Shown: piece by piece, positions 35,825 through 47,821 of the stretch | Layout of the letters: each line of letters opens with the position of its first letter | Position numbering within the stretch: the stretch's first letter is position 1 | Origin: Rhodamnia argentea | Lineage: Eukaryota > Streptophyta > Magnoliopsida > Myrtales > Myrtaceae | DNA: 64,000 nucleotides | Direction of reading: 5' to 3' | Assembly: GCF_020921035.1 (NCBI RefSeq) | Contig: NC_063154.1 | Location: 4,340,001 to 4,404,000 of the forward strand | The notes under the pieces: generated by a model | The model's database searches: none | The model's input: the letters and a program-made list of their open reading frames with translations, nothing else | What the model was told of the DNA's origin: nothing | Translations under genes and position numbers: made by a program

Positions 35825-38800
35825 TTATGAACTTCGTGGAGCCCCAGACAACCAGCTCAACAGGCCGCCAGAACCTTGTCTTGTGGCAGCTGCAGCATGC
35901 TCCATATCCTCTTCTAGTGCAGACTTTTGCTTTCGAAGAACCTCTACCTCACTTTCAATTGAGTGAAATGATTCCAACACCTTCTGCAATTCCGCTATTT
36001 GTGCCTGTGTATCATCATAATTGGTAACCATAAGCCACAAAGTCACAAAGAACAACAAACTTAGTTTTATCATAAAAAAAAAAATTAAAAGAAGAACCTC
36101 CAGTTTAAAGCATCTTGATCTCTCAGAAGTCAATTGACCTTGGACAGAAAGAAGTTCCTGAAAGAACGCAGAGACAAAAATAAAAACCTCTATCATCACT
36201 TCAGAGGAGATTATCATCTTACAAAAAACTAGACCCACCTTTGAGAGCTCAGCATGTGTATTGTTGACTTCTTCTATCTTTTCCCTGAGCCTAGAATTGG
36301 CTTGTCTGACTTCAGTAAGCGACGAGTCCATCACTTTCTTGTCCTCTCTAACAGCATCAAGCTCAACTGATATATAGTTTTTATTCACAACTAACTTTAT
36401 TGGTCCCTCTGTTTCAGAGAAATCCAGTTTTTCAGATTTTGCCAAGGCATATGCAGCGGTGACAGAAGCTGCAGCAGCAGCTGCAGCCGGTGATTGAAAT
36501 ATCTTAGGGCGTGAAGAATCTCTTGGTTTGGGTCTCATGAAAAAAATCTTGCATCAAAGAGAAGACACGAAAACCAAGAAGAAAAATGAAGTTACTATCT
36601 GATCTGTATCAAGATGTACAACAATGATAACAAAAATAAGAAGCAGGAGAATCACTTCTTGAAGATTTATTATGCATTAAACTGTTCACGGGAATGCAAT
36701 AAACATAAACAGGCAAGTTCTCAGTAAGTGAACTTTTACTATCCAGGTTCCATTTTAACACTGATGATTTAGAAAAAAACAGCTGCATATTGGTAACATC
36801 ATAGTTTATCTCCCTCCCACCATAGCCTCATATTTCATTTCCATCCCTACCATTATCACAGCAAAATAACCAAGATTACCACATGCATCGCTTTTCAAGT
36901 GAAAAGTAAAGGAAATGCCCATTCCACTGGCAATGCATCAACTTCTAAGAGTCCACAAATTATCAATCTCAAGACAAGTGACCATGGGAAAAAGAAGCCA
37001 ACCAATAAAAATACACAACAAAGATCATACATCTCAACCCCACCAAGAAAAGCAAAAGAAAAAGAAGATGATCAGGCAGCAGTGTATATTCATTTCCATA
37101 CCTAATCTATAAATGTTTCCGTAAGTAACATAAATTCGGCCAACTTCCACAATAACTTGACTGAGTGACTTAATGAATCCTTCATGGGAAAAAAATGTTA
37201 TGAACATTGTGTTTCGATCATTTAGAACATCAGAGAATTATGAAAATAATAAGGTTCGCATCCTAATCTGCTGAAGTTCCCATTATACTCAGAAATTCTC
37301 ATAAATATTCTAGCACCCAACTGGACAATTAGCCCATAGGTAAATCAATCGAAGGAGGAGAGGTAAAATCTGCATCATGATTCATATAAGGATAGGTAAC
37401 ATGACTCAACTAAAACCTATAGAGTTCATATTCTCCAATACCTCATTTTGATATTTGCCATTGTAGCCACCAAATGCAACCAAATATATCTCACCAGCAA
37501 TAAGTGCTGAGCAAACACTAAGTCCCTGCTTCCAAGTGCATGAAAGACAGGCATATCAGATAGTAACAAGAAGGAAGATACTAAATGCACAAGGAAAAGA
37601 AGATAGCTATGTTAGATACACACTACAGATTAACCAGATATGCAGGGTTTTTATTTTCTCTTTTCCTTGAAAGATATGCAAACTTAATGAAACAGAATAC
37701 AAAGATGACGATAAAAACAACGCCATATTGACCTCACTAGCAAGTGGATCCCTCTCCTTCACAGTAGTCAATGTTGACCAAACAAGTTTAGGCATATTTA
37801 ACATCAAAGTCTCTGAGCAACCTGTAAGACATTACACAAAAACTTGGAGGGATTAATCATGGATTTGGGAAAATCAGAAAAGAATGCCCACAACTCGGTT
37901 CATAATATATCCTCCATACCACTCTTGTTATCTCCACCACCGACAACATACCAGCTCTCACCAATTGAAACACCAGCATGACCTGCTCGAGGAGTAACCA
38001 TATCACCCCGAATTTCGGGTTGGGACCATTCCTTCTGCAATACATCGTCACACCGAACATATAGATGTTATGTACAGTGAAGATGTATTGTCTGTTCATA
38101 GAGATCATTTGTCTCATAACTTAAGGAAATCTTTTGATAGGTAATAATGATTTATATTAAAATAAAAAAATTTAAGTACATCAGAAATCTACCAGAAAAG
38201 AAAGAAAGAAAGAAAAGAGTACAACACAGAAGCAACTGGAGATTCTAAACCTCGAACAATCTTTTGTTGTGTTACTTCCACCACATGAGTCAAAGTGGTG
38301 CATCAATCCAAGAATTCTTAAGATTTGAACTTCCTCCAAAAGCATTCCATCAGCTAAAACACTGGATGACATGACTTGGCATAACCATGCCACCTTACAC
38401 AAGCAAAGGATATTACTCCAAAGATTAAGAGCAAAGTCACAATAAAGGTTCCCCAGATTGCTTACACATGCAAACACCAATCCGTGAGAATGAAATTCCA
38501 TTCCCCGAGACCCTCAATAGTAAGGATCTTATTCCAAGCTACCGTCCAACAGAAGAAAGATGTTCTATAAGGTAAATGGTGAAGCCAGATTGCTTTAGAG
38601 GGGAATGAGCAAGGGGAAAAATTCCACGAGGTAACATGCTATAACACTAAATTTCTTGTTATTAGCTGGGTGCCCCACCATCTTGTCATCCCTGAAACCA
38701 TCAATTTTGAAGGAATAAAGAAGATCCCAAAAGGGACTATGTTGGGGAAGGCTCCCAATCCTTCAAATTCCTGATGAAAACAGGATTCCAATGAATGGAA

Positions 38801-40938
38801 CCACCCTCCAAAGACATATAATCAGAAGCCATGGCGTCCTTGTTGATTGCTGAAGAAAATAAAGTAGGGAAAAGAGAATTAAGAGGCACTTTGCCCAAAA
38901 GATATGCTTCTTCTGCTTCCAATTTCAAACATAATGCAACGAAAAAAAGATATTCAATGTATTAGGCTCCTTGATAACAGATGCCCACAGGATTAAGGTC
39001 TGAAGTGAGCTGAAGTGTACAATCCTCTTAGTTTCTCACAAAATTCATACAACTTGTTAACAACAGTCTTAATTTTCTTCTTTTCCTTAGCGTTGGTCTT
39101 CATTCTCTTGTTTTGTCGTTTTAAATTGGTTTTGCATATATCCATTAGTTGTTAAGGTTTCCCAATTTCCACGTTTACCAATAACATTAACTGAAAACAT
39201 TGCAATTTCCTTCTATGTTTAGAGCTTTTACATTTCACATGCATATCTGTTCTACCAATTTCTTCAAAAAGGAGCACATTAAGGCCCCGGAAAGCTACTT
39301 TAACTATGCGCAGGTCCAACCTCCATATTTCCTTATGAAACTTCTCCAACCAATATACTCTAGCAGCATCATCTTTGCCTATGCAAGCTCCATGTTTCAA
39401 TAAACCCAATTATTTTCATACTAGTCTATAGTGTAAGCATCTCTGGCATTGTTAACACATAATAATTCCGACAGATCTGAGCAATGAAGCTGCACCTATT
39501 CTGCAGAACGGTAGTCAGCAAATCAACAGATGACTTGAATGAAGAGGTATAGGAACAATAATTCTGAGATCTTCTGATTTCCAAATTGTAGTCTTACCAT
39601 CTGCAAGTCCAGTACATGCAGATCACTGAAGAAGATCGAGTGAGAGCACCCACCGAAAACTATAAGATAGCGATCCCCATGCACTGCAGCTGTGTGGTCA
39701 AATCTGGGAGCCGGAGGTGTCTGCCTATCAACATGAAAAGATACCATGTAATCCTTTTTGGCAACAGTTTCCAGTATATAAGCCAACAACAAGAGTAAAC
39801 ATTTACGTTGCCTTAAGAAGTTCCCAGCTCATTGTCTCTAAATCAAGAATGTGCACATCATTTAGTAATCGCCTTTTCCTGTCTTCTCCACCAAAAACTA
39901 TAAGGTTAGATCCAACAAGAGATACAGAGTGCCCCCCTCGAGCTTCCTGCAATATAAACCAAAGATGTACAGAAACCAACTCAGCTACAAATTTAGGGCA
40001 GATGAAACTTATTCTGGATGATCTGGAAAATATCATCCTTTAAAGGTGGATAATCAATTTAATATTTGAAAACAAAAACAGAAAAAACTAGGAAAAACTC
40101 AAAAACCATTGCAGCAGTATCAGTTGACAACTTACTGGAGCTTTTCCCGAGGTCTCCAGAAAACCACATTGAAGCGATTCTAAATTGATGAACCTCACTA
40201 CAAGAACATGGTGAACTATTTAAGACGTATAAAACCAAATTCCAACTTTAAAACAATCTTAAAACCAAAGTAACATGCCTGGCATACTGTCAGAATCATG
40301 CTTCGAGTGTCCACCAATGAGAAGTAGTTTGTTTCCCCATGTGATCTAACAAGCATAATTCGCCATCAGACTTCCAATAAGCCATACAAAGAAAAATCAG
40401 ATTATAAACATATCACGAAAAGATCCGTTACCGTAACGTGACCTGAGGTGGATAGTAGATTATCTGGTGACCAGTTACCAATTTGTGGCTCCATCTTTAA
40501 TCTTATACTAGACCATGTCAAACTTTTAAAATCAAAGGCCTGCGAAAGGAACCAAATGCATGACATACGAGATATAATCACTCAGATGTGGATGGATGGA
40601 AATGGCATGTTGAGTACCTGAACATCAGACAAGTATCGACCATTTCGACTCCCACCAATGATGTAAAGTTTCTCATCAACGACAGCTGCAGCATGCTATA
40701 TTACACATGATACCAATAACTATCAAGATGAGGCACTAGATCACAAGACAAACACTACATCATAAAAATAGATGAATGAAAGGAAATTAGGTAAGATAAA
40801 CATATTTTGCATTTCTAAAAGATCAAATGACTAGTATTTAGCCATTACCTTGTATCGAGCAGATGGACGTTGCTCTGACACTGGGAATGGTACCCACTGG
40901 TCATATGCCAAATCTGAGCACCAACTGTCAATATCCAT
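35825..40938 (-). CDS. Kelch-repeat protein with C-terminal coiled coil (At5g04420-like)
   Basis: Thirteen coding exons: 40938-40849, 40695-40618, 40539-40432, 40345-40279, 40197-40136, 39946-39807, 39724-39598, 38034-37920, 37821-37733, 37525-37442, 36547-36239, 36157-36098, 36004-35825. The frame is unbroken for 502 residues. Kelch blades are evident (KLYIIGGSRNGRYLSDV, NKLLLIGGHS, LIVFGGEDRKRRLLNDV, YLIVFGGCSHSIFFSDL, WYVVGGGDN, LVAFGGYNGKYQNE). An Ala-rich linker and an amphipathic coiled coil (EVRQANSRLREKIEEV) follow. The ending RQGSGGLLSWLSG is shared with the plant kelch acyl-CoA-binding proteins ACBP4/5, but the acyl-CoA-binding domain is absent and the protein starts directly before blade 1. 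Function is unknown, and a protein-interaction scaffold is the family inference. Intron 4 uses a GC donor. A 5' UTR exon pair is likely (40939-40972 and upstream of 42495). Confidence 0.93.
38131..38940 (-). pseudogene. LINE fragment (zf-RVT region and 3' end) in a kelch intron
   Basis: On the minus strand the first frame reads LNSLFPTLFSSAINKDAMAS and then GGSIHWNPVFIRNLKDWE, which resembles the block just after the reverse transcriptase in plant LINEs. Further on, in other frames, come SFFCWTVAWNKILTIEGL, DWCLHVCKQSGE and LMWWK...HNKRLFE, the zinc-finger-like zf-RVT block and its tail. Stops and frameshifts separate these pieces. The 3' end is a short A/T-rich stretch ending near AAATCATTATTACCTATCAAAAG. 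It lies in the 1.56-kb intron 7 of the kelch gene, on the same strand. It is not functional. Confidence 0.8.
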
Positions 40939-40972
40939 ATCTTTTCTGGTCTCTTCTGTTCACATCAAATAT

Positions 40973-42494
40973 CTGCAGCCATCCACAGAAAAAACATCAA
41001 ATGTCGGAACCTTTTACTGTTCTGTACAAAATATAAAGACTGCATTCACAACTCAGTAGTTAGATTACTATGATCCTTTTACAATTTCTAAGAAATCAAA
41101 TATTGCAAATTTTTCAGAAGATAGAAATGATTACCTATATATGGTACGTTTGAGTAAAAAGGAGGTACGGAATTGAGAAACAACTTTTAATCATACACCA
41201 ACATAAATAACTACATAAAGCAGTTAGAAGGAAAGGAATCAACTGTTAAAGTGCACGTGTGATGGTGCTAGGCGAAAGAAGTCCCGCATCGGATGTTGCA
41301 AATTATAGAGTAGTTAATATCTTAGTTGGGCCATAACTCATTGGCTTAAACTTTCGAGTGAATGTGAGTCAAACTGCATATGTAGACAAGCTTAGATTTG
41401 GACTCCTTCTTTGTGATCTATTTAGATGGGTAATTCTCGCATCACTCAACAAATTTTGACATCGAAACAATAATTTATTAGCGGCCCAAAAAAAATATAT
41501 TTAATCTCCCAATGTGTTCGTGTCTTATGAATATCTCAGGAAAAAACCTTGATGTGACTCCTTAATCGGTTGTATGGTTGTCCTCTTGGGTGGTGGGGCC
41601 ATGGGTGTGTTTCCCCAACATTTGACAAACTTAGCCGAGCCAAAATGGCGGTTCTCAAGTCAAGATAAGGTTGGTGCGGAAGGATACCTAGATTAAAGGG
41701 GGAGCGGACCTAACACAAGTGGCTCACACGTGAGGGAGATTTATTAAGGTGCACGCGTGAGGGTGGTAGGCGAAAGAAATCACATTGGGGATGTAGTTAA
41801 CATAGAATAGTTAATATATTCTAGTTGCCCGGACTCATTTATTTAAGCTTTTGAATAAATGTAGGTACAACAAGATCCGTTGATGGGCCTAAATTTGGGC
41901 TCCCTGGTGATCTCCCTGAATGAAGTTACCGGGGTTCTGTTCCGCATCCCACTGTCAAAGCCACATTTGTAGTATCTACCAGTTAATTGATGCTATGTCA
42001 TGATTCCTTCTACATATGCTCTTACACAGATCTTACAAGATTTCAACCTTTATTCAGAGTCCAGGGCACATTATATATTGCAATTCAACCTTCAGATATA
42101 AGACTCTTCTTGCAGAACCGGACCACAATGCGGAATCAGAATCGAACTCTCATCATCTAATTAAGGTTGTCCAAAACCCGTCAATGCATTATCTCGGAGT
42201 GAGCAACTGAGCATAAACGCTCTCAGCATAACATTAGCATCACCAATCCAAACACCGGCTACATAAACATAGACATAATCAAGGAAACCAGCAATTTGCG
42301 AATTCCGACAAACAGATTAATCACAAGCTAGCCTAATCGACCTGTCGCTGCATTGCATCACACCACTCACAGTCACAGCCAAACCAATTGACCGAGATCG
42401 CGCATTCTCGGCATCATTACGCATACTTCAACAGCAGAAAAACTGCGCATACGATACGCGAACATTCAGCTCAAACTTGAAGAAGAGACTTACT
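40973..42494 (-). other. Probable 5' UTR intron of the kelch gene
   Basis: On the minus strand, a donor GTAAGTC (42494-42488) follows the segment ending CGAGTCTCA, and an acceptor CTGCAG ends at 40973, 35 nt before the ATG. This gives an intron of about 1.5 kb that removes a region with no coding content. The first exon would lie upstream of 42495. No transcript evidence is available here. Confidence 0.5.
41248..41960. repeat. Pair of diverged direct repeats, possible decayed LTR element
   Basis: Copy 1 (from about 41248) and copy 2 (from about 41748) share TTAAAGTGCACGTGTGATGG or a close variant, then GGCGAAAGAA, ATAGAGTAGTTAATAT, and a later ACTCATT...TTAAGCTTTTGAATAAATGT block. A purine-rich AAAGGGGGAGCGGA lies just before copy 2, as a polypurine tract would. 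No clear primer-binding site or target duplication was found. It lies inside the kelch 5' UTR intron. Confidence 0.5.
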
Positions 42495-45400
42495 GAGACT
42501 CGAAGCAATTGTCCGAGAATTCGCGAGTCGTCGAAGCCAATCGGACCGCGAGGTTTAAGCAGAGAACTGGATCCAAGCGGTAGTAGCGGCGGCCTGTAGA
42601 TCGAACGGTGGTGGGGGCCTCCAGAGAAGCGACCGCTCGAAGGACCACCGTTAGATCTGTTTCCGCTCCTTCGGACCTCAGCAGGAATGTAAAAAGATAG
42701 AGCGTTGCGTCGTGCAGACAAACCAACCGTAGAGGATGCCGACGAAGCGTTTTGCCTCGTTGGCTGGAACAGAGCTGGCGCTGACGTGGCAGAGATATGG
42801 GCTCTAGATGTGGGCCCAAGTTGAGAGCAAGCCAGGCCTGCCCAATAAAAGTGTGGGCCCATCTGCGGATTTGGGCTAATGATTAGAGAGGCCCACGCAA
42901 TAAATGAAGGTGGAATCTAAAAACTTGATTGGAATGGCTAGGTCCAATGGGCTGATCAGGCACTTCAGTTCTGGTTCACACATGCTTAAGTCCATTGATT
43001 TGGCAACTTGTATTCTATTAAGTGTGGTAATTCAGATTGGTTTATCTTCTTCATCCTCCTCGATAAGATCAAATCACCACACTTGCGGCTTCCCCCAAGA
43101 CAGCCCTAGGAGGGAGCACAAAGTGGCGAGTCTCCAAGTAGCTACCCAACATGCACCTGACGGGAAATCGCCACGTCCAACGGGGATTAGTCGAGTGCTC
43201 AAAGAGTCTCAAACACCCTATTGATATAAGAAGTTCATTGATTTCTATGTTGGTATACCAAGTGATGTAATTATTCCTTTCAATGAGAACTTCAAATACA
43301 ACCCGCATGTGGTTAGTCGTATCATTTTTTTCACAAACTAATTTAGTGAATCGATCGGTCTAGTCATGGTGTCTCCAATAATTAATCGGTATTAACGTGC
43401 CTATTAGTGAAAGCACACAGTATTGTTCATTCAAACCATTTTTTTTTCGTTCAACCCTTGTGAATTATTTCTTGAAATATTCTTATAATTTGTTTTTATC
43501 AACTAATTCATTCACTCGCTAAGGAGAGATGAACTGAAAGTTGAGGGAACTTATCCAACTACTGTACACCCTTTTGAAAAACTCGTCATGGGGTCGGAGC
43601 GAACTTGAAGGATCGTAGAAACATCATCGAAAAGAATTTGGGACGGAATCGGTCGTCCCAAAAGCATCGCCGTGCTTTCGTCCCTTAAGCTTAAGAATCG
43701 CAGCAACCTAATGCAACCCTATTGTTACAAACCACGTCGTGGATACAAGGACACCCAACAAATGGATGGGTTGGATCGGGTCATAAATGATCCGACTCGG
43801 AAAGACACATTAAATTCGTTTATGATCCATTTATTACAATGCAAATCTAGTAACACATACGCGACCCATATTTCTAAAACACTTCACTATCTAATCCAAT
43901 ATAAGAAAATTCATACATAAACCGATGTGAGAGTATGAAGTGAGAGAGGGCGAGATCGAGTAAAGGCGAAAGAGAATAAATAGAGGGTATAGAGATGGGT
44001 CGAGTTTAAGTAAGTTGTAAATTTATTTATGATATATTTAACATTCATACTATAGTTATACTCATTCATTCATTTTGACAAGTCTAAGACACAAGGCACA
44101 TTTCTCATTATCCTCTATCGGCTTCCTAAACGGAGTTCGACGCATTATCGGAACTAGAGGCTCGGGGCCCGATTATCCACCGACAGCACGCGATACCCGG
44201 ATCTGGTCGAACCCGGCAACGGATTTCAGTCCACCATTGTTCGCTCAGAACAAAGGTCGACAAGAAGCGACCAAGAGGTCAAGAGGATGCGAATCGTGAC
44301 GCGGAATCGGATAACGATAACGATTTGAAGTGAAGAAGAGTGCGTGCAAGCAGGCATTCATACTATCATGGCGGAACCCAACCGGAGAGAAGAAATTAGA
44401 GGAGAGGGGAGTGAAAGAGGAGGCGCCACCTGTAACGCGCCAAAGCGTACTTGCGAAGCAAAGCGAGAAAGAGACGAAGGAGGCCATCATCAACGACACC
44501 ACCTCCAGTGCCCACTAGACCACCATTGTTGCAGATGCTGACAAAGGAATCTTGGGTTGATGAAGATGCCGGTGGCGTAGATACGATCTGTGCGTGGGGA
44601 GGGCTTGTTGAAAACGAAATGTATGGGGGGAAATGAAATCGATTTAGGAAATGAGATCTAGAGAGGCTGCAGGTGGCGAGGGTTGGCCTCGCTAGATCTG
44701 GTGAGGGGGGCCTTGCCAATGCTCGCCCTCGCCTAGGCAAAGCCAGCCCTCACTAGTCATGACCTATGGCGGCCGACCTTTTCATATTTTACCAATTGAC
44801 TTCATTGGGCTAATTTTGGTCCGAAATTGCTAACGTGGATACCGATCATTCTATGTGACATTACCAACGCTGATGTGGACAATTTTTAGTAATATTATAA
44901 TATTTTTGTCATACTTTTTTATTAATTGTTTTCCTTTTTCCTTTTTTGCTTTTCTCCTCAGCCAGCCATTGTCGGGGCCTTGTCGATGGCTGATGGAGGT
45001 GGGTGGCCTCAAGCAAGGTCTCGGGTGAGGGACTTTCGGCCTTGAGCCGACAATGACTGAATTGGCAAAAGTAAAAGTTTTAGGACTGTATTGGTAAAAA
45101 TGTAATAGATTTAGGACTTTTTAAATAATTTTCCCGTATTTAAGCCGTATATGCTTTCTCCGGCGAAATGAACACTAGAAGAAGAATGCCGTGAGATACA
45201 AACGCAAGCTCTTTTAGGGTAAGAACAAGGGGGTCGATGGATAAATTTGGAGCACTTAGTTGTAATCATCTCTTCGTTTCCTACATGATCGAGACTCTTG
45301 TGCTCTCGACAACCCACTACCGTCAGTGCAAATCCACTATCATGGTGTACGATGCAACCACATATTGCCCAGCATCCAAAACATGTCGATTACGCAACTA

Positions 45401-45866
45401 AAATCAAATGGCCAGAAACCGAGCGACAAGTGTTTGATGCACGTCACTACGAGTGATCACCAATTAGTGGTCGATCAGCAGAGTGCACAGGAAATCAAGC
45501 AACACTTTTTTGGTTAAAGCGTGTTGCGCCGACAGTATGAACAAGCTGAACTCGAACAGGGGATACCTCTTATTGGTCCCCCGGCCTAATTGTTCATTCT
45601 AGAATTTGCGGAGTCAGTAGTGGAGAACAGCTCATATTATACTTCAATTTGCATGAAAAAAAAAAAGGGAAAAAAAAAACCGAGAAGAGGACCGCCCACC
45701 ACCATATCCCAGTGTGACCGCCCACCACCAACGCCACTAACGGAAACGTAAGGGCATGTGCCTCTTGCATTATCAACATCATCTGAAAATGCAGAGAAGA
45801 GAAAATATTATTTATACGAGTGTCAACGAAGTTACTAGAAACAAAGGTTTACACCTATGTCTGCAC
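42495..45866. other. Intergenic region between the kelch and glycine-rich genes
   Basis: The left edge should hold the promoter of the kelch gene, which runs leftward. No coding region is recognised. GC-rich segments at 44150-44300 and 44640-44770 contain phrases such as CTCGCCTAGGCAAAGCCAG like the centre of foldback family A. Confidence 0.4.
44785..45135. repeat. Foldback element, family A (copy 4, one arm truncated)
   Basis: The inner left arm (GCTAACGTGGATACCGATCA, from about 44830) matches the inner arm of the copy at 12.6 kb. The right arm ends GTAATAGATTTAGGACTTTTTAAATAATTTTCCC at 45135, read as the family terminus in reverse. The outer left arm is missing or heavily changed. Confidence 0.6.
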
Positions 45867-45874
45867 TATAAATA
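45867..45874 (+). promoter_or_regulatory. TATA box of the glycine-rich protein gene
   Basis: TATAAATA lies 174 nt upstream of the ATG at 46041 in a strong plant context (CACTATAAATAGGG). A second, weaker TATATAG lies near 45928. An A tract (45954-45969) sits in the presumed leader. Confidence 0.6.
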
Positions 45875-46040
45875 GGGACCCTACCCCTGAACTTTGGCAT
45901 GTCACGAACACTTGGGAGCATTGGCTTATATAGTGTTCATCCCACGCTTGCCAAAAAAAAAAAAAAAAAGAGACAAAGCGTTTCTTCTGTCCCACTTGTA
46001 ATCTAGCTTAGCTTTTGTGTCCCTCGCAAGATTGGAAATA

Positions 46041-46658
46041 ATGGGCAGTCCTAAGGTGATAGGGGCTGCATTCTTGATTTTGCTGCTTGTGGACATCGCC
46101 TGTGCTGCTAGGTCGATGCCGAACGGTGTGGTGAGTAAGAAAAGTGGAGGAGGTGGTAGTGGTGGAGGAGAAGGTGGCGGCGGTGGTGGAGGAAAGGGTG
46201 GCTCTGGCTCGGGATACGGGTCCGGGTATGGCTCGGGGAGTGGTTCGGGCTATGGTGGTGTAGGAGGCGGCGGCGGAGGCGGCGGAGGCGGTGGTGGCGG
46301 CGGCGGAGGGGGAGGGATTGGCGGCTCAGGTTCTGGGTATGGATCAGGGAGGGGCTCCGGATTTGGGTCCGGGGGCGGGATAGGTAGTGGAGGAGGTGGT
46401 GGCGGAGGCGGAGGAGGTGGCGGGGGAGGCGGAGGCTCGGGGTCGGGATCCGGAAGCGGCTCCGGCTACGGAAGCGGTAGTGGATATGGGAGCGGCGGCG
46501 GAAGAGGCGGAGGAGGAGGAGGAGGAGGAGGTGGTGGTGGAGGAGGAGGAGGAGGCAGCGGCGGCGGCAGTGGGAGCGGCTCGGGCTACGGGAGCGGCTC
46601 CGGATATGGGTCAGGATACGGTGGTGGTCCCGGTGGAGGATACGATGATTCGCCATGA
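46041..46658 (+). CDS. Secreted glycine-rich protein (cell-wall GRP type)
   Basis: A single-exon gene for 205 residues. Residues 1-24 (MGSPKVIGAAFLILLLVDIA and CAA) are a clear signal peptide with cleavage near CAA|RS. The mature part is almost only Gly, Ser and Tyr, alternating pure Gly runs with GSGYGSG blocks. This is class I GRP, of the kind placed in cell walls, where tyrosines may be cross-linked. That is known for the family and inferred here. The ATG at 46041 is the first one in frame that starts the signal peptide, and the frame upstream lacks ATG. A stop at 46656-46658 follows. A long opposite-strand frame (46108-46755) is a by-product of the GGN repeats. It sits alone between the kelch and KH genes, on the opposite strand. 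Confidence 0.92.
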   Translation: MGSPKVIGAAFLILLLVDIACAARSMPNGVVSKKSGGGGSGGGEGGGGGGGKGGSGSGYGSGYGSGSGSGYGGVGGGGGGGGGGGGGGGGGGIGGSGSGYGSGRGSGFGSGGGIGSGGGGGGGGGGGGGGGGSGSGSGSGSGYGSGSGYGSGGGRGGGGGGGGGGGGGGGGGSGGGSGSGSGYGSGSGYGSGYGGGPGGGYDDSP

Positions 46659-46701
46659 ATCGAAGTAAGTTAGTAACATCATTTCTTTTGGTTTGAGCTA
46701 C

Positions 46702-46707
46702 AATAAA
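46702..46707 (+). terminator. Polyadenylation signal of the glycine-rich gene
   Basis: AATAAA lies 44 nt after the stop. Another one is at about 46886. Either could serve. Confidence 0.4.
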
Positions 46708-47821
46708 GGCGCGGAGGCTTCTGCACCGAGACGCAGTTTGCATGCATGCATGCACTTGTTGGGGTTGGCTTTACGTTGCTTGTGTTTAATCAATGCCTGT
46801 AATTTTAGGTTTCTCTTTCTCTTTCTCTTTCTTACATAGTACAACGCTCAAAGGAGTCATCACCGTTAGATGGCTTAAGTTTTCATAATAAAGAGCATTA
46901 TTATTGTCAAATTATTTGACCGCGTGGGTGAATTTTGTATCAAATTCGATTGCTTTACGTGTAGAAGAACATTCAGCTTCGCTTCGACTGGTAGATTTCG
47001 TGTGGAATACTAAAATGATCGGCTATCAAAGGCGCAGTACCAGTCAAAGTGATCGCCAAAAGTCCGTATAACAAGCTAAATTCTCTTAGCCAAAAGAGAA
47101 AAAAGAGGTAAAATTTTTGAAGGGCTATTTTCTTTGGCGGGCATTCTTCAAAAGAGCTAAACTAAAAAGATAGAAAGACTATAGGACCGACTAAGTACTC
47201 AACAGTCAAAACTAGTTGATTACTTTGAAACGTGAAAAAAGTTCGAGAGCTTTGACTTGACGGCCATTGATATTTTCGGCCACGACCCGAGCATTTGAGA
47301 ATCAATGAGGGATCGTAGGGGTTTCGGCCGGAAGGAAAAGGCATCGTGTGGCTCTACACCACAGCCAGCACTTCATTCGGCCAGCATCTACACCAACCAA
47401 TTTGACAAGCACAGCCAAATAACCCCTATGAGCAGAGAAGCAAATACGAGATGCAAGAAATTGTACTTTGAATTCTCCTTTTCTTCTGCCATCGTTTTTC
47501 CTTCAAATAATAAATCTAGGATGTATCACCTTAGATAGAGAATAACCTGCTCGAAAGCCGAGTTAATTGTTCCATTTGGGGAAAGAAACAACACAAATTT
47601 CCTACAACAATTTCCTTTTGACTTAAATAAGCAGACACTATTTCGTAAAAAAAAAACGAACTCTCCAAAAAGGACTTCCTGATCTCACTCTTCCAAAGAT
47701 AACTCGTGCATCACCTGCCAACGAATTAGATCACAACGGATTTTAAAAAATCAGTGAACTTGTGGACAGACTGAAGGAGGGTCCACAAATTTTTTCTACA
47801 ACAATGGATGGAACTTGAGAA
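46708..47821. other. Convergent intergenic region
   Basis: It contains the 3' UTRs of the glycine-rich gene (+) and the KH gene (-). A CTTTCT tract lies near 46815-46832. No other gene is recognised. Confidence 0.4.

Noticed and set aside
46108-46755. Long minus-strand open frame rich in Arg, His, Leu and Ser over the glycine-rich gene
   Set aside because: It is the complement of GGN repeats. The plus strand has a signal peptide, TATA box and polyadenylation signal, so it is the real gene.
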